The notes under the pieces are model-generated. The model was given only the letters and a program-made list of their open reading frames with translations. It had not been told where the DNA came from and did not search any database. From NCBI GenBank assembly GCA_945903655.1, contig CAMDOY010000081.1, forward strand, positions 1-11,915: 11,915 bases of DNA, read 5' to 3'. Shown here piece by piece: positions 1 to 6,281 of the stretch. The stretch's first letter is position 1, and every line of letters begins with the position of its first letter. The stretch comes from Rhizobium sp. Q54 (lineage in GTDB: Bacteria; Pseudomonadota; Alphaproteobacteria; Rhizobiales; Beijerinckiaceae). The translations under genes were made by a program, and so were the position numbers.

Positions 1-114
1 GACTCGTCTTTCTTGCGGGACGCGCCGATCTTCCCTGCAAGCCCCCGGGCGCAGGCGGTTCAGGGTGGAGCGGGTGCGTCGGTCGAACTTGGCGCGCGCG
101 TTCTGGCGTCTTAA
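1..114 (+). CDS. Possible C-terminal end of an unidentified protein (partial)
   Basis: Frame 1 is open from the window edge to a TAA at 112-114, giving 37 codons whose tail reads VELGARVLAS. No family is recognised. Other frames are also open across this GC-rich stretch, so the reading frame is a weak inference, supported only by a reasonable amino acid mix and a GC-rich third position. If real, the gene ends about 60 bases before the MFS transporter on the same strand. Confidence 0.25.
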   Translation, partial: DSSFLRDAPIFPASPRAQAVQGGAGASVELGARVLAS

Positions 115-174
115 CCTGCGCGCTCAAAAGAACCGGCGCGGGGTGGTGACCAGTGGATGATTGCGGAGGCGGCC

Positions 175-1380
175 ATGTTTCGTGAGGGCCCTGGTGGGCC
201 CGCCTCAGTCATGATCGTCACAGCCATCGGCGTCGGGCAGATCCTTGGCTGGGGTTCGGCTTTTTATCTGATGGCGGTGATTGCGCGCCCAGTCGCTGAG
301 GAGACGGGCTGGGCCTACACCACCATCATCTCCGGCCATATGGTGTCATTGCTGATTGCGGGCCTTGTGGCGCCGCGGGTCGGGCGCGTGATCGAATCTT
401 TTGGCGGACGCGGCGTTTTGGCTTTCGCGTCGCTATTGATGGCGGCGGGTCATCTGCTCCTGTCCTTGTCGCAGGGCTTGTTGACCTGGTATGCGGCCTG
501 GTCGCTGCTTGGCCTCGCCATGGCCTGCGGCCTCTATGATGCGGCCTTTTCGACTCTGGGCCAGATTTACGGCGTGAGGGCGCGACCCGCCATCACCAAC
601 GTGACCCTGTTTGGTGGACTCGCCAGCACGATCTGTTGGCCCTTCACCGCCTTCATGATCGCTGATTTTGGATGGCGTCAGGCTTGTCTGGCTTTCGCCG
701 CCATTCACCTGTTTCTCATGCTGCCCATGCATCTGCGATGCGTGCCAAGGGCTCCAGCCACAGATCTGGCGCGACCAAGGGATGATGTGGCGCAGGACGA
801 CGAGCCCGCCACGTTTTCGAGGCTCTTCTTGCTGCTGGCGATCATTCTGGCGATTGCGGCGGCGGTTACGGCGATCATCTCTGTCCATCTGATCGCCATT
901 TTGCAGGGGCGTGGATTATCGCTTGCATCGGCGGTCGCCACAGGCGCTCTTTTCGGGCCTGCGCAGGTGGCTGCCCGTGTTTTGGAACGGATGCTGGGTG
1001 GGCGGATCCATCCCATATGGACGCTGGTCATTTCGATCCTCCTCACATGTGTCGGTCTTGTCCTTCTCGGCCTTGAAACTGACCCGTCCTGGATTGTTCT
1101 CGCCATGATCCTGTATGGCGCAGGCAATGGAATTAACTCGATCGCCAAGGGGACGGTCCCGCTCGCGCTCTTTGGTCCCCGTTACTATGCGCGCATCATG
1201 GGGCGGCTTGCTCTGCCACAATTGATCATTCAGGCTTTGGCGCCCGTGTTGGTGGCGTTTTTGATGGACCGGGCGGGAAGCGACGCCGCTCTTCATGTGC
1301 TGGCGGCGCTCACCCTGGCTAATTGCGCAGGCGTCATCATGCTCGTCCGGATCACCAAAACACAGAGGGCCCCGCCGTGA
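175..1380 (+). CDS. Major facilitator superfamily (MFS) transporter
   Basis: A 401-residue integral membrane protein with about twelve hydrophobic segments, the usual MFS length. The first segment (MIVTAIGVGQILGWGS) is glycine-rich. The loop after TM2 carries a motif-A-like stretch, PRVGRVIESFGGRGVL, typical of MFS carriers. A charged cytoplasmic loop between TM6 and TM7 (about residues 195-215, rich in Arg, Asp and Glu) splits the protein into two six-helix halves. It probably moves a small solute or drug by proton coupling across the inner membrane; the substrate cannot be told. I chose ATG 175 because GGAGG at 165-169 sits five bases upstream. An in-frame ATG at 157 would add six residues but has a poorer ribosome site. 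The gene appears to be single, with a weak terminator-like hairpin after it. Confidence 0.85.
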   Translation: MFREGPGGPASVMIVTAIGVGQILGWGSAFYLMAVIARPVAEETGWAYTTIISGHMVSLLIAGLVAPRVGRVIESFGGRGVLAFASLLMAAGHLLLSLSQGLLTWYAAWSLLGLAMACGLYDAAFSTLGQIYGVRARPAITNVTLFGGLASTICWPFTAFMIADFGWRQACLAFAAIHLFLMLPMHLRCVPRAPATDLARPRDDVAQDDEPATFSRLFLLLAIILAIAAAVTAIISVHLIAILQGRGLSLASAVATGALFGPAQVAARVLERMLGGRIHPIWTLVISILLTCVGLVLLGLETDPSWIVLAMILYGAGNGINSIAKGTVPLALFGPRYYARIMGRLALPQLIIQALAPVLVAFLMDRAGSDAALHVLAALTLANCAGVIMLVRITKTQRAPP

Positions 1381-1417
1381 TGAAACGCGCCGCCGCCTCG
1401 GGTATAAGTCCTGAACT

Positions 1418-1440
1418 AATTGATTCAAGTCAATTTTTTT
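1418..1440 (+). terminator. Weak intrinsic terminator after the MFS gene
   Basis: AATTGA (1418-1423) pairs with TCAATT (1430-1435) around the loop TTCAAG, and a run of T continues to 1440. The stem is only six A/T-rich pairs, but stem plus T-tract lie 38 bases after the transporter stop. A second small hairpin, CCCC/GGGG at 1460-1471, follows. Confidence 0.4.
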
Positions 1441-1561
1441 GCTTCTTTTGATTGACTATCCCCCCGTGGGGCAACCTTAAGACACATTGTCCATGCTGCT
1501 GTTCAAATGCGGGGTTGGTGATGGGCGCCTGCTCGCTGTTGGGAATGATGGGGGGCTGATG

Positions 1562-1906
1562 ATGCGCCTGGTTTCTTTGCTTTCAGCGCTTTTTTGCGGT
1601 CTTGTAGCGTCGTCGGCTCAGGCGACGGTGATGTTCATGACTTGCAAGGATAGCGCTCGCAGCTACGAATTGCAGTATGACGACGATCCCGGCAGCCTGG
1701 TCTCGATCTTTGACGGCAAGACGTCCCGGTTTCATATCCGCAGCCTCAAATCCGAGAATGGCGTGATCACCATCCTGGGAACGCTCGCCGACAGGGGTTG
1801 GGATTTCACCTTCGTCTACAGGTTCACCGCCTCCATCACCTACCAATTCACCAACGGCGGAAAGCGCAGGGATGAGTGCGAAGTAACGGGGCGGCGTAAC
1901 CGTTGA
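1562..1906 (+). CDS. Small secreted hypothetical protein
   Basis: A 114-residue protein not recognised as a known family. It begins with a clear Sec signal peptide: Arg2, a hydrophobic core LVSLLSALFCGLVASS, and an AQA cleavage site near residue 21. The mature part of about 93 residues is rich in beta-forming and aromatic residues. It has two cysteines, Cys28 (MTCKD) and Cys106 (DECEV), near opposite ends, suggesting one disulfide in the periplasm or outside the cell. The C-terminus is basic (TGRRNR). Two consecutive ATGs are possible (1559, 1562). The G-run at 1550-1555 is three bases from the first and six from the second, so 1562 is preferred. An in-frame TTG at 1487 would put 25 non-hydrophobic residues before the signal peptide and is unlikely. 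The gene converges on the flagellin gene. Confidence 0.65.
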   Translation: MRLVSLLSALFCGLVASSAQATVMFMTCKDSARSYELQYDDDPGSLVSIFDGKTSRFHIRSLKSENGVITILGTLADRGWDFTFVYRFTASITYQFTNGGKRRDECEVTGRRNR

Positions 1907-1987
1907 TCGCCAATCGCCCGGGAACAGCAAGATCTGGACTTTGCGAGCTTGTCACGATGACGGGGCGCGGGATGAAGGTGAAACGGC

Positions 1988-2056
1988 GTTGTTGCGCCCG
2001 CACACCACGGGTCCACCGGCAGGCGCCGATGAACCCGTGGGATCGGGCCGAACAAC
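1988..2056. other. 69-base imperfect hairpin between convergent genes
   Basis: Nested inverted repeats: GTTGTT (1988-1993) with AACAAC (2051-2056); GCCCG (1996-2000) with CGGGC (2044-2048); CCACGGGT (2005-2012) with ACCCGTGG (2033-2040); and CGGC (2017-2020) with GCCG (2025-2028). Only small internal loops interrupt the stem. It lies between the ends of the small secreted protein gene (+) and the flagellin gene (-), so it could stop or protect transcripts from both sides. No clear U-tract follows on either strand, so it may instead stabilise mRNA 3' ends. Confidence 0.6.
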
Positions 2057-2095
2057 CCTGAGCGTCAGGCGAGGGCTAAACAGCGGCTCCAGCCG
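2057..2095 (-). terminator. Two short hairpins directly after the flagellin stop
   Basis: On the minus strand the flagellin TGA is followed at once by a CGGC/GCCG hairpin (2084-2095, four-base loop), then CTGTTTAG. A CCTGA/TCAGG hairpin with a three-base loop (2057-2069) comes next. Together with the long hairpin at 1988-2056 they form a structured 3' region. U-runs are short, so termination strength is uncertain. Confidence 0.4.
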
Positions 2096-2935
2096 TCACC
2101 TCAGAAGTTGCAGCACCATTTGGGGCGCCTGGTTAGCCTGGGCGAGCATGGCCTGCGCGGCCTGTTGGATGATGTTGCGTTTGGCGAGTTCCGTTGTGGC
2201 CTGGGAATAGTCGGTATCTTCGATCCGGCTTCGCGATTCCTGGGCCTTCGCCGACACATTCGCCAGATTGTCGCTGGTGAACTGCAAGCGGCTGATGGTG
2301 GCGCCCATGTTCGAGCGTTCGAGGCTGACCTTGTCGAGGGCGGAAACGATAATGCCCAGGGCTGCGCTGGAATTTGATGTGTTTGTGATGTTTTGCGCGC
2401 CCAGATCCGAGAGGGCGCCGGCGCTTGCCTGCGTCGTCAGGTTGCTGAAGGAGATGGCGATGGTCTGCCCACTGTTGGGCCCCACCTGAAAAGTGAAGAC
2501 GCCGGAGGCCCCGCCTTTCTGGTTGAGGATGTCGGCGCCGTTCCATTGGGTGAAGTTCGCGATGTCCCCGATCTGCGACGTGAGGGCCTGGAACTCGAGG
2601 TTCAGGTAGGTGCGGTCAGTGGAATTGTTTGTATCATTGGAGGATTGGACCGCGAGTTCGCGCATGCGCTGCAGCATATTCGTCACCTGTTCCGTGGCGC
2701 CCTCAGCGGTCTGGTTCAGGGAAATGCCGTCATTGGTGTTGCGAATAGCCTGGTTGAGGCCTCTGATCTGCGAGGTGAGGCGCGTGCTGATCGCCATGCC
2801 CGCCACGTCGTCAACCGCGTTGTTGATGCGTTTGCCTGTCGATAGTTGCTGCATGACCGTCGCAAGACCGCGGGCGTTGGTGGTCAGGGCCTGCTGGGCG
2901 TAGAGGGATCCTGTATTCGTATTGATCACAGTCAT
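2096..2935 (-). CDS. fliC: Flagellin (flagellar filament subunit)
   Basis: A 279-residue flagellin, the protein that polymerises into the flagellar filament after export through the flagellar type III apparatus. The N-terminal D0/D1 helices (residues 1-140) carry the family hallmarks LSTGKRINNAVDDVAGMAIS, RNTNDGIS, QTAEGA and LQRMRELAVQ. The variable middle is very short (about 140-190). The C-terminal D1/D0 part includes SRIEDTDYS, ELAKRNIIQQAAQAMLAQAN and the usual LLR ending. Start ATG 2935 gives the canonical MTVINTNTGS start and has AAGGAG seven bases upstream. An upstream in-frame ATG at 3016 would add 27 non-flagellin residues. No other flagellar gene is nearby, so it is an isolated, single-gene unit. 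Some alphaproteobacteria carry several flagellin copies; which copy this is cannot be told. Confidence 0.96.
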   Translation of the reverse strand: MTVINTNTGSLYAQQALTTNARGLATVMQQLSTGKRINNAVDDVAGMAISTRLTSQIRGLNQAIRNTNDGISLNQTAEGATEQVTNMLQRMRELAVQSSNDTNNSTDRTYLNLEFQALTSQIGDIANFTQWNGADILNQKGGASGVFTFQVGPNSGQTIAISFSNLTTQASAGALSDLGAQNITNTSNSSAALGIIVSALDKVSLERSNMGATISRLQFTSDNLANVSAKAQESRSRIEDTDYSQATTELAKRNIIQQAAQAMLAQANQAPQMVLQLLR

Positions 2936-3393
2936 GCCATTACTCCTTTTGCAACAATCCAGGCTGCCCAGAGCATCCCAGCGAGATCGGGTTGTTTCCT
3001 TCTCAAATAAAGTCACGGCGGAGATCAGTAGTGTGATAGCGATTAAATTGTTTTTCTGAAATATTCGAATTTTTTAAGTGGTATATTTATAAACTTTTAC
3101 TCTATTTTTGTGATTGTAGTTTGTGAAAAAAGGGTTTTATAAATTGAATAAGTGATTATTATTTTTCTCTATAAATTTTGTTTGACGATTTTGTGTTGAA
3201 AAACTGTTTCGTCGTGAGTTTTCGCCCCTTTGCTTTTGCTCGCACATGGTTTGAGGATCATGTGAAGCCTTGCTTTCACGGGTTTTCCAGCGCTCTCCGG
3301 TTTGTTTGTCTGTCGCGCGGACCATGGCCGCGCAGGTGTCAAAAAATGTCATAAAATATTGATTTTAGAGATGAATCATTTCCTTCTTCTTGA
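2936..3393. other. Gene-free divergent intergenic region with AT-rich core
   Basis: No credible gene lies between the flagellin and the octapeptide-repeat protein. The core is strikingly AT-rich: 23 of the 120 bases at 3061-3180 are G or C, against GC-rich flanks. An imperfect hairpin, GTGAAGC/GCTTTCAC, lies at about 3261-3280. I found no convincing sigma-28 or sigma-54 match facing the flagellin. The region must hold promoters for both flanking genes and may bind a nucleoid protein or bend, as AT-rich upstream DNA often does. Confidence 0.6.
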
Positions 3394-3409
3394 CGGCACA
3401 AGAATTGCT
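3394..3409 (+). promoter_or_regulatory. Sigma-54 (RpoN) -24/-12 promoter
   Basis: CGGCACAAGAATTGCT matches the sigma-54 consensus TGGCACG-N4-TTGCW at all core positions except the first T and the seventh base. The GG and GC dinucleotides have exact spacing (3395-3396 and 3407-3408). The predicted start of transcription is near 3420, only about 13 bases before ATG 3433. Sigma-54 with a flagellar activator drives late flagellar genes in several alphaproteobacteria; that link here is inference. Confidence 0.6.
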
Positions 3410-3414
3410 CATTC

Positions 3415-3428
3415 GCCTCAAAAGAGGC
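3415..3428 (+). promoter_or_regulatory. Hairpin covering the ribosome binding site
   Basis: GCCTC (3415-3419) is a perfect inverted repeat of GAGGC (3424-3428) around AAAA. The right arm contains the GAGG ribosome site for ATG 3433. Transcripts starting upstream could hide the site. A transcript from the sigma-54 start near 3420 would lack the left arm and keep it open. Confidence 0.4.
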
Positions 3429-3432
3429 TTTC

Positions 3433-4107
3433 ATGACTGTCAGCAATCTATCGACGAATCTCAATTCGAGCGCAAATTCCGGCTCGCAGCAGATGGGCAC
3501 GCCCGCTTTGTCCAAGGCTGGCGTGATCAGCAAGGCTTTGTCGTCGGCTTCTGCAAGCCCCAAGGGCTCGGCGGGGGTCGATGTTGCGATTTCATCCAAA
3601 GCCATCGCCGCCTATCAGGCGTCCTTGCGCAGCGCCAGCACAAGCGCCCTTTCTCTGGATGAGCTCAAGAAATATACCGCCAAACAATTGACCGCCATGC
3701 CTCTGGCCCAGTTCAAGCAGATGAGCGCCGCGCAATTGGCGGCTCTGCCCGCAGCGGCCATGAAGGGACTGACCGCAGAGCAAATCGGCGCGTTGAGCGC
3801 GGAGCAAGTCGGGGGTTTGACGGCGCTGCAGATCGCGGCTCTCGAGAAAACCCAGGTTGCGAAACTCACTCCGGCGAATATCAAGCTTTTGACCAATACG
3901 CAGTTGGCGTCATTCACGCCCATGGCCTTCAGCGGCATGACGCAGGCGCAGCTCCTCGCCATCACGCCCATGCAGGGGATCGCCCTCAAGGCGTCGAAAC
4001 TCGTTTACCTCAGCGCAGACCAGAAAGCGGCGATCCAGGCGAAGATGGTCATGGCCGGACCCGTGCAGAATCTCGTTCAGGTTCTGAACGCCCAGAACCA
4101 GCGTTGA
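3433..4107 (+). CDS. Octapeptide-repeat protein, no signal peptide
   Basis: A 224-residue protein with no named family that I can assign. Residues 1-60 are Ser/Ala/Asn-rich and low in complexity (MTVSNLSTNLNSS...), without a Sec signal peptide. Residues 82-201 are fifteen uninterrupted eight-residue units of the form [TS]-A-x-Q-[LIV]-x-A-[LM], for example TAEQIGAL, SAEQVGGL and TALQIAAL. The tail is MVMAGPVQNLVQVLNAQNQR. Similar LTxxQ[IL]xA repeats occur in large exported or surface proteins of alphaproteobacteria; this is from memory and their fold is uncertain (a regular helical or beta solenoid is plausible). Start ATG 3433 has AAGAGG five bases upstream. A sigma-54 promoter match sits directly in front. 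The N-terminus loosely resembles the neighbouring flagellin (MTVINTNT). Export by the flagellar machinery is possible but unproven. Confidence 0.8.
   Translation: MTVSNLSTNLNSSANSGSQQMGTPALSKAGVISKALSSASASPKGSAGVDVAISSKAIAAYQASLRSASTSALSLDELKKYTAKQLTAMPLAQFKQMSAAQLAALPAAAMKGLTAEQIGALSAEQVGGLTALQIAALEKTQVAKLTPANIKLLTNTQLASFTPMAFSGMTQAQLLAITPMQGIALKASKLVYLSADQKAAIQAKMVMAGPVQNLVQVLNAQNQR
3676..4035 (+). repeat. Fifteen tandem octapeptide (24-bp) coding repeats
   Basis: The repeats keep exact eight-residue phase from Thr82 to Ile201. Position 1 is usually Thr or Ser, position 4 usually Gln, and positions 5 and 8 hydrophobic. The best conserved units are 98-105 and 114-137. Units at both ends are more worn (PAAAMKGL, TPMQGIAL, KASKLVYL). 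The DNA copies have diverged more than the protein, which suggests old duplications kept by selection on the protein. Confidence 0.8.
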
Positions 4108-4116
4108 TTCACTGGC

Positions 4117-4139
4117 GCTGCGAGGCCGGGTCCCGCAGC
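4117..4139 (+). terminator. Possible terminator hairpin after the octapeptide-repeat gene
   Basis: GCTGCG (4117-4122) pairs with CGCAGC (4134-4139), with GG/CC (4124-4125/4132-4133) extending the stem across a bulged A. It lies ten bases after the stop and between convergent genes. No T-run follows, so it may be Rho-assisted or only an mRNA end. Confidence 0.35.
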
Positions 4140-4199
4140 ACGCCCCTTGTTGCATCAGGCGATCCGCCGCATCCCTGCGAGCGCCGCCTTGTTTCCGGT

Positions 4200-5069
4200 T
4201 CAGGCCGGGAAGAACTTCGCCAGCCAATCCTTGAGGATATTCACCACGCGCGGATTGCCCTCGCCCATCAGGAAATGATCGGCGTCGGCGATCAGGTGCA
4301 GCTCCGTCGGCTGCTTGGAATGGCCGAAGAGGTCGATGGACTGCTGGGTGGGCGTCACGGAATCCACGGCCGGGTGCAGCAGCAGCAGCGGACGGGGCGC
4401 GATCGCCGCCACCACGTCATTGGCGCGGAAGTCGAACATGCTCTGGGCGGTCTCCGCCGTCATCATCTGGTGCGAGCCGGTGGTGACATTGGAGCGCAGG
4501 TGCGGGGGAATCGGCACGATGTCATAGCGGGGCACCATCAGGGATTTGCCGGTTTCAGCGCGGTGCTTCTTGCCGGCCTCCAGCATGTCCGTGAATTTCT
4601 TCCAGGCCTCGGGCGTGGGATGCTGATCCCGGAATTTCTTTTCGCCATGGCCCCAGCCGCCGGCTGAAATGGCGGCCGCCACGCGCTTGTCAACGCCTGC
4701 GGCATAGACCGTCACCGCGCCGCCAAAGCTCGAGCCCATGCAGCCGATGCGGTCTGGGTCGATGTTGGGGTGGCCCTGCAGAAAGGTCAGGGCGTTGGAA
4801 ACGTCGCGCACCTGCTCATGGCAGATCAGATTGCCCCGCTCGCCCTCGCTGTCGCCGCAGCCGCGCATGTCGAAGCGCAGCATGGCGTAGCCCCATTCAG
4901 CGAACATCTTGCTGGGCTCTTCGCAGCCATGGGACCCCTTGTTACTGCCAAAGCCGTGCAAGACCATGAAGGCGGGATACTTCTTGCCGGGGCTGGCGCC
5001 CTCCGGCAGATGCAGAATGCCCTGCAGCTTCAAGCCGTCGGACATGAAGGACACGTTCTCTTGCGACAT
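4200..5069 (-). CDS. Alpha/beta hydrolase (serine esterase/acylhydrolase type)
   Basis: A 289-residue cytoplasmic alpha/beta-hydrolase fold protein without a signal peptide. The oxyanion-side motif HGFGSNKG starts at His38. The nucleophile elbow is GSSFG with Ser114. The acid is probably Asp236 in LHPAVDSVTP, and the base His265 in DADHFLMGEG. The RFDMRGCGDSEG stretch (65-76) is typical of dienelactone-hydrolase-like and peptidase S9/S15-like esterases. It should hydrolyse an ester, amide or C-C bond; the substrate is unknown. An insert around residues 138-210 (lid region) probably sets specificity. ATG 5069 is the only good start, with a GAGG somewhat far upstream. It is a single gene, convergent with the octapeptide-repeat gene and divergent from the Gly/Pro-rich gene. 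Confidence 0.88.
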   Translation of the reverse strand: MSQENVSFMSDGLKLQGILHLPEGASPGKKYPAFMVLHGFGSNKGSHGCEEPSKMFAEWGYAMLRFDMRGCGDSEGERGNLICHEQVRDVSNALTFLQGHPNIDPDRIGCMGSSFGGAVTVYAAGVDKRVAAAISAGGWGHGEKKFRDQHPTPEAWKKFTDMLEAGKKHRAETGKSLMVPRYDIVPIPPHLRSNVTTGSHQMMTAETAQSMFDFRANDVVAAIAPRPLLLLHPAVDSVTPTQQSIDLFGHSKQPTELHLIADADHFLMGEGNPRVVNILKDWLAKFFPA

Positions 5070-5343
5070 GGGGTTCCCCGGGGTTTCCTCACTTTTTCGA
5101 CCTTATTTTAGGCCGGGCAGGGGAGGGAGCGCCAGTGGGGCGCCGTACTTCTTTTGCGAAAAGTCTTTTGCAACGCGAGAACAGGCAGGACCGGGCGCCC
5201 GGCGGCGCATGAAGATCGGGACGATGGGCGGGCGCCGAACCGGTTAATGAGATGTTAACTATATATTTTTAAACATTAAAAACCTCGCCGGGCGCGCCGT
5301 TTCTCAAGCTGTCCCGAATTTTGCGGGACTGGATGCGACGCCC
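5070..5343. promoter_or_regulatory. Divergent promoter region with AT-rich palindrome and weak sigma-54-like site
   Basis: The 274 bases between the hydrolase (-) and the Gly/Pro-rich gene (+) change abruptly from GC-rich to AT-rich at about 5245-5282. They hold palindrome AACCGGTT (5238-5245) and the hyphenated palindrome TTTTTAA-ACA-TTAAAAA (5266-5282). At 5310-5324 TGTCCCGAATTTTGC fits the sigma-54 spacing but breaks the -24 GG, so it is only a weak candidate. No clear ribosome site precedes ATG 5344. Confidence 0.35.
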
Positions 5344-6231
5344 ATGATGATCTCCGCCGTCAACACTCCCATGCTCTTCCACTCGCTGCCCATGGTGGGT
5401 GCGCTGAAGGCCAATGGTCTGACGCCTGAAAAGGCCGCCATCGCAGCCAAGGACATCAAGGGCGCGGTTGAGGAAGTCGGTCAGGTCAAGCGGGGGCCGG
5501 AAGGCAAGGCCGCTCTGCGCGAGGCTTTGAAGGCGCGCATCTCGGATGACGTGGCTTCCGGCAAGCTTTCCGCCGACGATGCGAGTATCGTTCTGCGCAC
5601 ATTTCAGGAGCTGGACCCGGCGAACCAGCGGGGCGGTCAGCCTCCGGCTGACGGAGGCCCCCGACGTGATGGCGGCGCCGACCAGCCGCCGCCGCGCAGG
5701 GACAGGTCCATGCCGCCTGGCGACGACCAGGGCCCTCCGCCTGAGGGCGCTGGCGGCCCTCCGCCTGGCGGCCCTGGTGGCCCCCCGCCCGGTGGGCCCG
5801 GCGGCCCCCCTCCCGGTGGACCTGGCGGTCCTCCGCCCGGTGGTCCTGATGGAGCTCCTCCCGGCGCCCCCCCGCCTGGCCAGGCTGGCGCGCGGCCTCC
5901 GCGTGGCGCTGGTGGCCCTCCTCCTGGTGGTGGAGCCGGTGGGCCTCCCCCGGCTGGCGCCGGTGGCCAAAGCTCCGCGGAGAAGACGGTCCTGACTGAA
6001 TCCGTCATTGTCGCCGGATCGATGAAGATCACGACCACCGTCTACACGGACGGAACGACGGACACGAAGACGGAAGCCGCAACCACGGATAGCGTCCAGA
6101 GCCCCTATGCGAAAACCGCTCTGGCGAATTACATGGACGCCAGCGCCCAGGCCAATGAGGGCCCGGCGAAAATGCAGAACTATCTGGCCTCCATCAAGCC
6201 CGGCTCGCTCTTCGACTTCTTCATTCGCTGA
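5344..6231 (+). CDS. Gly/Pro-rich collagen-like low-complexity protein
   Basis: A 295-residue protein not matched to a named family. Residues 1-95 form a helical, charged N-domain without a signal peptide (LTPEKAAIAAKDIKGAVEEV; LSADDASIVLRTFQEL). Residues about 96-208 are Gly/Pro-rich, with four perfect GGPPPGGP units (137-168) and worn copies on each side. Residues 209-295 form a Thr-rich C-domain (ITTTVYTDGTTDTKTEAATT) ending FDFFIR. The two conserved-looking ends joined by a flexible linker suggest a surface, secreted or cell-envelope spacer protein, but the role is unknown. Start may be ATG 5344 or the next ATG at 5347; neither has a good Shine-Dalgarno site. Several long open frames in other phases over the centre are artefacts of GC-rich repeats. 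Codon phase and the intact ends favour this frame, and a good terminator follows. Confidence 0.75.
   Translation: MMISAVNTPMLFHSLPMVGALKANGLTPEKAAIAAKDIKGAVEEVGQVKRGPEGKAALREALKARISDDVASGKLSADDASIVLRTFQELDPANQRGGQPPADGGPRRDGGADQPPPRRDRSMPPGDDQGPPPEGAGGPPPGGPGGPPPGGPGGPPPGGPGGPPPGGPDGAPPGAPPPGQAGARPPRGAGGPPPGGGAGGPPPAGAGGQSSAEKTVLTESVIVAGSMKITTTVYTDGTTDTKTEAATTDSVQSPYAKTALANYMDASAQANEGPAKMQNYLASIKPGSLFDFFIR
5752..5847 (+). repeat. Four tandem 24-bp repeats encoding GGPPPGGP
   Basis: Four contiguous eight-codon units (residues 137-168) are identical in protein but differ at third bases. Decayed copies continue to about 5967 (DGAPPGAP, GGPPPGGGAG, GGPPPAGAGG). Such tracts readily change copy number by slippage. 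Confidence 0.85.
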
Positions 6232-6250
6232 GCGCTCATCTTTATCAGGC

Positions 6251-6281
6251 GAGACAGCGTGGCCTTGCGCCGCGCTGTTTT
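6251..6281 (+). terminator. Intrinsic terminator of the Gly/Pro-rich gene
   Basis: ACAGCGTGGC (6254-6263) pairs with GCCGCGCTGT (6269-6278), with one G-U pair and a five-base loop, followed by TTTT (6278-6281). It starts about 20 bases after the stop. The T-run overlaps the TAA of the minus-strand pseudogene. Confidence 0.65.

Noticed and set aside
2936..2960. Sigma-54-like TTGC just upstream of the flagellin start
   Set aside because: No GG dinucleotide at the required spacing, and it would overlap the ribosome site.
3137..3352. Minus-strand open frame of 71 codons in the AT-rich spacer
   Set aside because: Asn/Lys-rich composition forced by AT-rich DNA and no supporting features.
5269..5970. 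Minus-strand Arg/Ala-rich and Pro/Gly-rich open frames over the repeat region
   Set aside because: Long open frames in several phases are expected from GC-rich 24-bp repeats; only the plus-strand frame has plausible non-repetitive end domains.
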